Shown here one piece after another: positions 41,241 through 50,084 of a stretch of 64,000 nucleotides of DNA; positions within the stretch are counted from its first letter, which is position 1; each line of letters begins with the position of its first letter. The stretch lies in contig CAJTNN010000001.1 of the NCBI GenBank assembly GCA_910577585.1, positions 1 to 64,000 on the forward strand, in the 5' to 3' direction. The notes under the pieces were generated by a model. The model made no database searches. It was given only the letters and a program-made list of their open reading frames with translations, and was not told the origin of the DNA. Source of the DNA: an uncultured Muribaculaceae bacterium. Its GTDB lineage: Bacteria; Bacteroidota; Bacteroidia; Bacteroidales; Muribaculaceae. The position numbers were made by a program, and so were the translations under genes.

Positions 41241-44200
41241 TTACTTCACAATCACCTTGGCTGACTTGCCATCGGCGCTGACAACATATATGCCGGCGTC
41301 GAGAGAGTCGAAGCGGGCTGAGCCAGCTGCCTGACCGGCTACGCGACCATCGGCTGTGAAGATGGTCACACGACCCTCGGCACCATTGACTTCGATAAAG
41401 CCATGACCGGCCACGACATCAAGTGCAGTGGCGGCTACTTCATCCACACCTGAGGTAGCGATATCCATCTCAACTGTCACATACACGATGTTGGGGAATG
41501 CGACATTGGTGAGCAGACAGCGGGCGTTGTGCTGCGACTTGAGGAATGTGAAGACGCCATCGCTGACGGTGTAGTCCACACCCTCCTGCATCTCATCACC
41601 CACGATATTACCCTCTTCGTCGTATGCCAGACCATCGCGGAACCAACGGTAGCTCGTGCGGTTAGTGCCCACCATCAGCTGTTCACTGAGGTCGACCACA
41701 CCATTCTCAGGCTCAACATCCCAAGGCACCTGGTCAGCATAATAGTACACATTATATGTAGAGAGCACACGCGGCAGTGTGGTGAGCTTGAAGTAGTTGT
41801 GATAGAGCATCAGCACACGCAGGTCATTGAGCGCGCTGACATCAATCGCCGTAAGCAGGTTGTTGGAGAGCCAGAGCTGCACGATATGCGGAGCACCGCT
41901 GAGGTCGATCGATTCGAGTTCGTTGCCGCTGAGGTCAAGTTCCCAAAGTTCCTGGTTGGCGAGCTTGAGGTCTTTGACTGTATTGTTGGCGAGCATTAGG
42001 CGCTGCAGTTTGGGCAATACAGTGGCATCCATTGCGGTCAGATTGCCATCGGTGATGGTGAGTGACTCGAGATTCTCGTAATAGCTGAGGTCGATGCTGC
42101 CGATATTGTTGCCCGAAAGGGTAAGCTCACGCAGAGCTTTCGAGGGGGGCAACACAAGCTGGTCTTTGTCAAGGCCCCAGCCGGATGCATTGAGAGAATA
42201 TATTTCATTCATGCCGCTGAGGTCGGCTTTCTCCATCGCCACATTAGAGAGGCTGAAGACTCCGATTCCATCCTCACCTTCATAAGTGAGCACTCTGACA
42301 TCGGCGTCGGCATAAGTCTCGCAGGGGAAGATGGTGTATTGCTCGGCCGAGAGCTTATACTGCTCGGGGTTATTATCGCCGGCCCAGTCGATATAGACAT
42401 AAGTGTCGGGCTTGGTGGCAGTCATGATGACGGACGACTGAGCTGCATCGACAGTGGTGAATGACGCGCGCACGCTGGTGGGCATCTCAGCCGGAGTCAC
42501 ATTGGCTGAGCGGTAGATGTCGGCGCCTGCGAAGTCGGGGAAGGCGGGGTGCGACCATGTGGCGTAGACGTCGCCTGTATTGACATCCTTGAAGCGGAAG
42601 CGGTAGTCGCCATTCTTCTGAATCTCAGCATCTGTGAGCTGACGATTGTCGGATGCGGCATACCAGTTGAACTGAGTGGTCTGGCCATCTACATCCACCC
42701 ACTGCTCCTGCATGTTGACTGAGGGTGCCTGTGCCGGCATACCCCAAACCTGCTGGGGTGCGTAGACATAGTTGGCAATCTCACCCGGGAGCGGAAGCTT
42801 TGAGAGGGGGATGTTGTTGCCGGCAAGATTCAGGGCAGTGAGCTTGATGAATGAGGGAATCTCAATCGCTGAGAGCTTGTTGCCTGAGAGGTTGAGTGTC
42901 TGCAACTCTTCGCAATCATCGAGTGAGATGGAGGTAATCTGATTGTCGGCCAGATTGAGATTGTGCATATAATAGCACTGGCCGAGATCAAACTCTGTCA
43001 GATTGTTGTGCGAGAGGTCGAGCAGTTCGGGATTTCTGACCTGATTGCTCTTGAATTCTGCAATCTGATTGTTGCTGGCATTGATATATGTGAGGTTGCC
43101 CTTGCTCATCGGAGCAGTCTCGCCATCGAGGTCGAGACTCTTGAGAGCATTGTTCTGCAGCTCGACGCTGCGCAGATGACGATTCTGGGTCAAATCGATT
43201 GTGGAGAGTGCGCAATCGGTGACGGCCAGATATTCCAGATGGCTGGCAGCCGTCACATCGAGTGTGCTGAGCTGGGTGCCATCGATGCCGAAGGCTGTGA
43301 GGTCGGTGTTCTCAGGCAGATAGAGGGTCATGGCCCCTACTTTCTGCTTTTCGCCGGTGGCGTTGGGAGTCTCGGGCAGAGTCTCGCTTGTGGCGTAGAA
43401 TTCCTTGGGCTCGCCATCGCCGAAGTCCACTGAGAAGCGGCGCGGGGTGTCGACGGTAGCGCCGGCGATGCCCACACGCAGGGCCACATCCTTGGCCGAT
43501 GGCTTGAGGCGCATCGTCACCAGAGCGTTGTCGCGACCGAAGTCTTCGACGCTCTTCACCACAAATTTGGTTGATTTGAGGTTATACTCGGGGAAGTCGG
43601 TGTTGTAGAAAGTGAAGTATACACTGTCGGGGAGCTCCTGATGGAAGATGATGAGACCGTCGGAATATGAATAGGCCTCGTCGCTCACCTCGTCGTCGCC
43701 ACAGAAGAGTTTGGCTGTAGTGGTCGAGTTGGGGCGCACCAGACGCGACTCAAGGTCAATCTCAGCATCTACGGGATAACTGCGGTCGAACGGAAGCGGA
43801 CGCTGCTCATAGTAGTAATCGCCAAACGTGTCGCGCCATGCCGGAATAGTATTGAAGTCCATATAGTTCTTCGATATATTCAGGTTGTAGATGTCGGGAG
43901 TGCCTGAGAGGTCGATTGATGTGAGCAGATTGTCGGAGCAGTTGAGTTCCCAGAGCAGCGGATTGCCGGTGATGTCGAGTTCTGTCAGCGCATTCGAGCT
44001 GCAGAAGAGAATCATAAGCTGGTCGTTGAGACTGAGGTCGAGCGATTTGAGCTTATGAGGCTGGTTCAGTGTGCCTTGATGCTCGCAGTAGAACTGCTGC
44101 AGCTTGAGGTTGGCCGAGAGGTCAATCTCGGTGATTTTCGTCTGCGAGATGTTGAGAATCAGAAGTTCTGGGTTCTGGCTTACATCGAGTGAGCTGACAT

Positions 44201-44879
44201 TGGTGCAGTCGAGGTCGAGGGCCAGAAGGCCGGGGCTCTTGGTGGGGTCGCATGCGCGCAGGTCAAGGCAGTGATATGCAGTGAATGACTTCAGCTTCGG
44301 GAAGTTGCTGATATCAAGCGACTGGTCGAGACTGCCTACATTGGTGATGTCGAGAATCACGAGCTCGGGGTGATTGTCGCCAATGAGGAGTGGCTTCTCA
44401 TCAAAGGGGTTATCCTCGAGATAGACTGCCGAAAGATATTTGAAGGGCGAGAGGTCAAGTTCGGGCAGATAGTTGTGGCCGACATTGAGAATCTCCATGT
44501 TGACACAGGCCGAGAAGTCGAGACGGTCGGCGAAGACGCCCTCGATGTCAAGATAGTCGATAAGCATCGGGTCGCCATAGATTTTCACTTCACCACGCTG
44601 GTCGACATGACCATTGATGATGGTGCCGTTGAGGCCGCTTGAGCTCGAGTCGTAGTCGGCCACACCCACCTTATATTCGGTGGGGCCGAATCCGAAGTCG
44701 ATGTCTACATAGGTATCTTCGAGCGCGCCGAGAGCAATGGTGAATGCGTTGTCGCTGCCATTGTTCTCATAGATGGTGGTGTGGAAACTGATGATAGGCT
44801 CCTGCATCTGTGCATTTGCCGTCAGTCCGGCCATCATCATCAGGCCCGAAGCCATGATTGACTTGAATAAGTTGGACAT
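41241..44879 (-). CDS. Secreted three-module leucine-rich repeat protein with T9SS sorting domain
   Basis: The product is a 1212-residue exported protein with a signal peptide (residues 1-23, ending TANAQ). It consists of three homologous modules at about 22-440, 441-800 and 801-1136. Each has a beta domain with a DFG/DWAGD-type motif (YVDIDFGFG, FSVDFGDGEP, YVYIDWAGDN), then leucine-rich repeats (LDLSPFKYLSAVYLEDNPF is typical), then a second beta domain. The last 75 residues fit the type A C-terminal sorting domain of the type IX system (GIYVVSADGKSAKVIVK at the end). It is probably released or anchored at the surface; LRRs suggest binding to protein or glycan. It is the last gene of a three-gene operon of similar cargo, and a half copy of the palindromic element lies just upstream. 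Confidence 0.8.
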   Translation of the reverse strand: MSNLFKSIMASGLMMMAGLTANAQMQEPIISFHTTIYENNGSDNAFTIALGALEDTYVDIDFGFGPTEYKVGVADYDSSSSGLNGTIINGHVDQRGEVKIYGDPMLIDYLDIEGVFADRLDFSACVNMEILNVGHNYLPELDLSPFKYLSAVYLEDNPFDEKPLLIGDNHPELVILDITNVGSLDQSLDISNFPKLKSFTAYHCLDLRACDPTKSPGLLALDLDCTNVSSLDVSQNPELLILNISQTKITEIDLSANLKLQQFYCEHQGTLNQPHKLKSLDLSLNDQLMILFCSSNALTELDITGNPLLWELNCSDNLLTSIDLSGTPDIYNLNISKNYMDFNTIPAWRDTFGDYYYEQRPLPFDRSYPVDAEIDLESRLVRPNSTTTAKLFCGDDEVSDEAYSYSDGLIIFHQELPDSVYFTFYNTDFPEYNLKSTKFVVKSVEDFGRDNALVTMRLKPSAKDVALRVGIAGATVDTPRRFSVDFGDGEPKEFYATSETLPETPNATGEKQKVGAMTLYLPENTDLTAFGIDGTQLSTLDVTAASHLEYLAVTDCALSTIDLTQNRHLRSVELQNNALKSLDLDGETAPMSKGNLTYINASNNQIAEFKSNQVRNPELLDLSHNNLTEFDLGQCYYMHNLNLADNQITSISLDDCEELQTLNLSGNKLSAIEIPSFIKLTALNLAGNNIPLSKLPLPGEIANYVYAPQQVWGMPAQAPSVNMQEQWVDVDGQTTQFNWYAASDNRQLTDAEIQKNGDYRFRFKDVNTGDVYATWSHPAFPDFAGADIYRSANVTPAEMPTSVRASFTTVDAAQSSVIMTATKPDTYVYIDWAGDNNPEQYKLSAEQYTIFPCETYADADVRVLTYEGEDGIGVFSLSNVAMEKADLSGMNEIYSLNASGWGLDKDQLVLPPSKALRELTLSGNNIGSIDLSYYENLESLTITDGNLTAMDATVLPKLQRLMLANNTVKDLKLANQELWELDLSGNELESIDLSGAPHIVQLWLSNNLLTAIDVSALNDLRVLMLYHNYFKLTTLPRVLSTYNVYYYADQVPWDVEPENGVVDLSEQLMVGTNRTSYRWFRDGLAYDEEGNIVGDEMQEGVDYTVSDGVFTFLKSQHNARCLLTNVAFPNIVYVTVEMDIATSGVDEVAATALDVVAGHGFIEVNGAEGRVTIFTADGRVAGQAAGSARFDSLDAGIYVVSADGKSAKVIVK

Positions 44880-44911
44880 GATGTTGTATTTATGGATTAT
44901 TGATTTCTACT

Positions 44912-44925
44912 TAAGTAGTTGCGAA
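44912..44925 (-). repeat. Half copy of the palindromic element
   Basis: TAAGTAGTTGCGAA, the first 14 bases of the element family, stands in the 48-bp gap between the subtilisin and LRR genes. No matching inverted arm is present. Confidence 0.55.
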
Positions 44926-44927
44926 TC

Positions 44928-47264
44928 TTATTTGACGCAGATTTTACGCGAGAAGACACCGTTGGCGCTCACCACGTATACACCGGGCATAAGCGCCGAC
45001 GCGTCATACACTACTCCATCGGCGGCTGGGCCGGCGGCATTACCCACGAGGGCACCGGTCATGTCGTAGACATCGAGATTCAATGCTGCAGCACCGGCCA
45101 CATGGAATTCGTAGGCTTTCGGCCCTATCTGACGCATAAGCAGGGCATTGCCCGGCTCGGCAGCGATATCGGCCACTGAGTTTATGCCCTGACGGGCCAG
45201 TACCTCAATCATGCCGGCGAAGGCATCGAATTTTCCGGCGCCCCATTTCACCGCCTCTGTCGGGTCGGCAGTGACATCGGCATCCTTGACGGCTGTCTTG
45301 CGGATTATGTCGAGCACATCTGTATAGGTCAGCGTCGGGTCGGCCTCTTTCCAGAGGGCTATGGCACCTGACACTACCGGAGTCGACATCGAGGTGCCCA
45401 CACACTGGTGCCAGCTATGACGGCGTCCGTCGGCCTCGACGGCTGCCTGGAGATAATCGTCGCCTATGCCGTTATCCTCAAGATAATATTCGTTTGTAGA
45501 TGATATGACGGTCGCACCGGGAGCGCACACCGTAGGAAGCTCGCGACCATCCACAAGCGTGCCCCATGATGAGAAGGGGGACACGCGGTTACCCTCGAAG
45601 AGGTCGTAGGAGTATATGGAGCCATCGAGCGAGGCCCATGCATCGCGTGAGTTATATGAGCCGACAACCACTACGTTGTGGCCGCAGGCTGTGTCGGCGA
45701 TAGTGCCGTCGGTGGTGCCGGGCTTCACTCCCTGGTCGGCAAGGCCGAGGTCGGAGAGGTCGAAGAATCCTCCATCGGTGTACATATCCACCCGCTGGCC
45801 ATCTTTCCCTTTTGCCTGCACGAGAATCACATAGTCGCCGGCATTCGAGGGTGTCTCCCAGAGCATCACGTCGACCACGCCGAAGTAGCGGCCGCTCTCG
45901 TCGGTGTCGAGCATACCGGTCACACCGAGGTAGCCGTTGAAGTTCTGCGCGAGCTGCGGTGAGACGATGTCGCTTTCATAACCTACGAATTCGTCAGAGC
46001 TGCAGTAATATACCTGCGAACCTTCAGGATTCCCCGAGGCCACAGCACGCAGCGACACACTGTTGCGCTTCTTGTTGTATACGAGAGCCTGGAGCTCGAA
46101 TGGCTCGTCGGTGTCGGAATAGACGTACACCTGGCCTGCCACGACGTTGGGATATTCATTCGGCTCGGTGTTATAGGATCTCAGGCCCGTCTGCACGGCA
46201 TCATCATCGCCGTCAAAGCGGTGATGCAGCGAAATAGGCAGGTCGCCTTCGTTGCCCGAGGCGATGCATACCACCATATTGTTGGCAGATTCCTCTGTGG
46301 CAAGGTCGAGATATTGAGAGAGCATCGAGCTGCCGTCGTGCGGACCTACATTAGAGCCCATCGAGATATTGAGCACCATCGGATATGGCTTCCCAAGCTG
46401 CTCTTGCCTGGCCTCGGCATATTTCATTATCTCCTGCACTCCGAGGGCTATGTAGTAGTCTGTGCTGACACCTGAGGCGGTGGCAAGGTCGGCTTCGCAG
46501 GCTATGCCGTAATATGGATTCGGCACATCCTCCTCTACAAGGGCTGAATATCTTCCGTTGCCATCTGAGACCATGCGGCCGGCGGTCACATTACCCTTGT
46601 ATCCACCTGCCATGATGCCGAGTGTGTGGGTGCCATGGAAGGTGGTGGAGTTCTCAGTGTCGATATTGGGCATGTAGTCAGGGCCGTAGTTTTCGGTGGC
46701 GTAGCCTCCGGTCTGTACGGGTCGGAAGTATGTGAAATTCTGTATGCGGCTGCTGCCATCGGGATTGCGGAAGTTGACATGGTTGGGATCGAAGCCGCCA
46801 TCTACCGATGAGCAGAGCACCCCTTTGCCGGTGTAGGGATGGTCAAGCACCTCGCCGGCGTGCAGACGGTCGACGCCGATAAGTGTGCGCACGCGGTCCA
46901 TCTTCGGAGCGACATCGCGTTCAAGGCGATAGCTGGCCACCGCCGGATGCGCGGCCACAGCCTCGACATCGCTGAGTGCTACGCGGCAAAGCAGCAGTCC
47001 TCCGGCAAGCCGGGTGATTTCAGGATTGAAGTCTGACAGGTCGGCCACTGTGTAGCCGGGTCTGAGCGTGAGGAATCCGCCTACAGTGGGGGCGGCAGCG
47101 GCTACACGCTTCATCATGCGACGCGAGCCATCGGGCTGCACTTGATGTGCATAACCGCTGCGCAGGCTCCTGAGACGCGCCTGGCTGCCGGCGTCAAGGC
47201 GCTGCGCCGAGAGGGGCGCAGCTACCAGTGCTGACAGTGTCAGCGTGGTGAGAAGTTTCTTCAT
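44928..47264 (-). CDS. Secreted subtilisin-like (S8) serine protease with T9SS sorting domain
   Basis: This 778-residue protease has a signal peptide (MKKLLTTLTLSALVAAPLSA). The catalytic triad is visible: Asp near residue 155 (SSVDGGFDPNH), His near 213 (FHGTHTLGIMAGG) and Ser near 625 (GTSMSTPVVSGA). A large insertion of about 250 residues between His and Ser forms an extra beta domain. The last 75 residues (LDVYDMTGALVG to GVYVVSANGVFSRKICVK) fit a T9SS C-terminal sorting domain. It should digest host or dietary proteins outside the cell. It is the middle gene of three T9SS cargo genes, 40 bp after the preceding one. Confidence 0.9.
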   Translation of the reverse strand: MKKLLTTLTLSALVAAPLSAQRLDAGSQARLRSLRSGYAHQVQPDGSRRMMKRVAAAAPTVGGFLTLRPGYTVADLSDFNPEITRLAGGLLLCRVALSDVEAVAAHPAVASYRLERDVAPKMDRVRTLIGVDRLHAGEVLDHPYTGKGVLCSSVDGGFDPNHVNFRNPDGSSRIQNFTYFRPVQTGGYATENYGPDYMPNIDTENSTTFHGTHTLGIMAGGYKGNVTAGRMVSDGNGRYSALVEEDVPNPYYGIACEADLATASGVSTDYYIALGVQEIMKYAEARQEQLGKPYPMVLNISMGSNVGPHDGSSMLSQYLDLATEESANNMVVCIASGNEGDLPISLHHRFDGDDDAVQTGLRSYNTEPNEYPNVVAGQVYVYSDTDEPFELQALVYNKKRNSVSLRAVASGNPEGSQVYYCSSDEFVGYESDIVSPQLAQNFNGYLGVTGMLDTDESGRYFGVVDVMLWETPSNAGDYVILVQAKGKDGQRVDMYTDGGFFDLSDLGLADQGVKPGTTDGTIADTACGHNVVVVGSYNSRDAWASLDGSIYSYDLFEGNRVSPFSSWGTLVDGRELPTVCAPGATVISSTNEYYLEDNGIGDDYLQAAVEADGRRHSWHQCVGTSMSTPVVSGAIALWKEADPTLTYTDVLDIIRKTAVKDADVTADPTEAVKWGAGKFDAFAGMIEVLARQGINSVADIAAEPGNALLMRQIGPKAYEFHVAGAAALNLDVYDMTGALVGNAAGPAADGVVYDASALMPGVYVVSANGVFSRKICVK

Positions 47265-47304
47265 ATATAGGTCAGTATTATAGTCTATGGCAGTGAATAT
47301 CGGA

Positions 47305-49470
47305 TCATTTAACTATGAGTTTCTTTCCGGCCACGATATAGATTCCGGCGGGAAGCGAGCGCACCTCTTTGGCTGTAAGACCCTTGCGCACGCGAATGCC
47401 CTGAAGTGAGAATACGTCGTACTGCTGCCGGTCATCCTGGCCGAAGTTCTCAACTCCGGAAGGTGTCGCCTGGCGCACTGCTACTGTATGAGCGTCCTTC
47501 ACTTCGAAGGCGTAGTTACCCGCTGCATCGGCCACAAGCGGTGTGCCATCGACCAGTACCTCTGAAAGTTCGGAATCAGCCGGACGAATGTCGACACGTG
47601 TGCCGGCCATCAGAGTGAGGTCGGCGGGTGTGGCGTGATCGGTGATAAGGTCGGTCATTATCGAGGCCTCTACATTATCATCAATCTCGAAGCTGACCTT
47701 ATACTGCTGAGGTGCGGCAGCATAATACTTCACCACCGAGCCATCAGGAAGATCTGTCACCTCACCGAGCGCTGTCTCATCCCCATTCAGATAAGCCACA
47801 TATGGTGCACCCTCGGCACACTGGGCCTCGAAGTATATGGGAAGGTCTTCATCGCTATAGTTGATGAGCGTGTAGCCGTCGGCGGGATAGATGATCTTTT
47901 CACGTCCCTCTACCCCTTTGCTGAGAGTCACACTGCGATAGGCCCATGCTGCCGAGGGGTCACAGTATACGGAGGCCTGCAGCGGGCGGGCGAATTGCTC
48001 TACATATACATCGAATGCCATGTTGCCGGTCACGTATGTGTCGGCCGATGATTCCTCGCCATCGGCGTAGACGGCTGTGATGAGCCAGTCGGCGTCTGGA
48101 ATGAAGCGTATGCGGTTGATGTTGCGTGCAACGGCTATCTCCATAGTGTCGTCGCCGGTCATCTCGATATAGTTGTCGGCATTGTCGTCATCACCGAGAA
48201 GCACACGGAAGTGGGCCGGATAGCCTTCGTAATATATTGTCACGTTATAGGGCTCTTTGGGCTGGGCTGTCACGTCGATTACATAGCCATTGGGGTCGGA
48301 TGCGAGGAAGGTGATGTTTTCATCGTAGTTCCCTTCGCCGTTGAGTGTGGCTGACTCAATGTTGTAGTTGTTCTTGTCGAGTGTCACGCGCACTGTCGAG
48401 CCTAACTTGACTGTGAAGTCATCTGAGGTCCAGAGCTTGCGGTCGTAGGCGTTGAAAGTGGTGTTGCTCACCATCAGCACAGCGCCGTCGGTGGCGGGGT
48501 TGGCGAAGTTGAATTTCACCGGGACATCCACGTCGGGATAATCCACCACTACCTTCACCACATCGCCCGATTTGATGTTGTCGAGGCGGAATTCACCGTC
48601 GACCTCTTCAGCCTCCTCGCCATTGAGCTGCACACTGTAGAGGTGCTGCTGATAGGTCTGATGCGAAATGAAGATGGGCACCTCGGTGTCGGGATTGAAG
48701 CGGATGGGTGCCGACAATTCTGAAGTGGGTATGCTTTCAGCCGAACCTGCCCTGCGCACCTTCACCAGGTTGCGGTTACCCTCTACATCGAGAGTGAAGC
48801 TTGATGTGCGTGCATCATCAAGACTGTAGGCCTCCACGTCAAAGATATTGTCGCCTGCCGAGAGAGTCGACGGGTAGATGCTGAAGCTGGTGGCTCCGGG
48901 GACTGAGAGTTCATTGTTGCCATTTTTCACCACTGCCTTGAGGGCATAGTCAGCTTTCGATCTTATCTCAATGGGGAGAGATGAGTCGGTGATTTTGAAG
49001 CGCAGCGAGCCTACGCCCCATTCAGACTCTGAGAATACATGATATTGATAGCTCACATCAAACATCTCGTTGTCGCCGTTGATGACCACATACGACTCCG
49101 GACGTGTCGAGGCGTTGATTTCGACTGTGGCGGCATCGGTAAATTTCCCCTCCTCCTGAAGTGCGGCGAGGTCGGCATAGAGTATGGTGTAGAGGCTCGT
49201 CATGCCGCACACCTGTGTGCCGCAGATTGAGACACTGTTGATGACATAGCCGTATACCTGGTTAATATTGAGCGACGCACCCTCCTCGAGGCTTACAGTG
49301 GCATTGCCTGAGGCATCCCAGCTCAGAGGAGTGAAATTGTAGCCTTGCGACAGTACCACAGATACTGCCGAAGTGTCGGTAGTGTGAAGATTGACCTTGA
49401 TTGCGGCGTGCGATCCGAGCGCGGCAAATGCCAGCAATAAGAGTGAAAGAATAGAGGATAAGTGTTTCAT
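47305..49470 (-). CDS. Secreted beta-rich protein of unknown function with T9SS sorting domain
   Basis: The product is 721 residues with a signal peptide ending ALGSHA. The body seems built of several related beta domains of about 85-95 residues, with recurring elements such as VVKVVVDYPDVDV, VRVTLDKNNYNIESATLNG and VDIRPADSELSEVLVDGTPL. These resemble tandem Ig-like or MG-like domains but no family was recognised. The C-terminus (YDVFSLQGIRVRKG to LPAGIYIVAGKKLIVK) is a T9SS-type sorting domain. It is first in the operon with the subtilisin and LRR genes, behind a good promoter at 49565-49596, and may act with the protease at the surface. Confidence 0.7.
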   Translation of the reverse strand: MKHLSSILSLLLLAFAALGSHAAIKVNLHTTDTSAVSVVLSQGYNFTPLSWDASGNATVSLEEGASLNINQVYGYVINSVSICGTQVCGMTSLYTILYADLAALQEEGKFTDAATVEINASTRPESYVVINGDNEMFDVSYQYHVFSESEWGVGSLRFKITDSSLPIEIRSKADYALKAVVKNGNNELSVPGATSFSIYPSTLSAGDNIFDVEAYSLDDARTSSFTLDVEGNRNLVKVRRAGSAESIPTSELSAPIRFNPDTEVPIFISHQTYQQHLYSVQLNGEEAEEVDGEFRLDNIKSGDVVKVVVDYPDVDVPVKFNFANPATDGAVLMVSNTTFNAYDRKLWTSDDFTVKLGSTVRVTLDKNNYNIESATLNGEGNYDENITFLASDPNGYVIDVTAQPKEPYNVTIYYEGYPAHFRVLLGDDDNADNYIEMTGDDTMEIAVARNINRIRFIPDADWLITAVYADGEESSADTYVTGNMAFDVYVEQFARPLQASVYCDPSAAWAYRSVTLSKGVEGREKIIYPADGYTLINYSDEDLPIYFEAQCAEGAPYVAYLNGDETALGEVTDLPDGSVVKYYAAAPQQYKVSFEIDDNVEASIMTDLITDHATPADLTLMAGTRVDIRPADSELSEVLVDGTPLVADAAGNYAFEVKDAHTVAVRQATPSGVENFGQDDRQQYDVFSLQGIRVRKGLTAKEVRSLPAGIYIVAGKKLIVK

Positions 49471-49564
49471 AAAAAGAATATTGGTAAAAAAATAACGGCA
49501 GGAGTAGTGGTTGTGGCGCTGCTCCTGAACTGAGGTGGAAGATTATGATGTAGTTCTTCTGTTG

Positions 49565-49596
49565 CAAATGTAAGCATTTTTTAAGTATTCACCAAA
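49565..49596 (-). promoter_or_regulatory. Promoter TTTG-N20-TACATTTG of the T9SS cargo operon
   Basis: On the minus strand, TTTG at 49596-49593 and TACATTTG at 49572-49565 are exact matches at accepted spacing. The leader to the ATG at 49470 would be about 85-90 bases. Confidence 0.7.
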
Positions 49597-49981
49597 GATA
49601 ATTTAAATATTTTTGTATTTATTCTTAATAAACATTGCATCCGGCAATAATAATATAATCATTCTGTCAGCCGATGGAATGCCTTCAAGACTGAACATTC
49701 AAATTCGCTTGCTATTTTCTAATCTCCACCCTGCGCATTTATGAAATATGAAACCACTGCTTGGAGAATTGCCGTCAGGCTTTATCGATAGTCTAAACAT
49801 AAGGTGATATGTTATTTTTAATAATATTATTTATCCCTTCAAGTACAAGGTCGCGTAAAAGTGCAAGGTCGCGTAAATGCTCCTACAAGATAAGATTATT
49901 TATGTATAGGATTATTTATGTGGGAAGCAAGTTGAATGTCGGTACAAGGTTGGTATAGTTCGGGTGGAAGGCTAATAAAAG
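49597..49981. other. AT-rich gene-free stretch with short tandem repeats
   Basis: No coding frame is credible here. An 18-bp unit (GTACAAGGTCGCGTAAAA and a copy with two changes) occupies 49843-49878. A 12-bp unit, GATTATTTATGT, occurs at 49894 and 49910. The stretch separates the M16/M3 peptidase operon terminator from the cargo operon promoter. Confidence 0.6.
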
Positions 49982-50013
49982 CGGCGGAGACTCTACGCTG
50001 AGGGTCTCCGCCG
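49974..50013 (-). terminator. Terminator of the M16/M3 peptidase genes
   Basis: CGGCGGAGAC at 49982-49991 pairs exactly with 50004-50013. On the minus strand the stem is followed by CTTTTATTAG. It lies 72 bp past the M3 peptidase stop codon. Confidence 0.75.
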
Positions 50014-50084
50014 GGATTGGTGTTGGTTATGACTGCCGGGCTTGGGCGCCACGGCGTCAATGGTGCTTATGGCCGGGCATCAAA

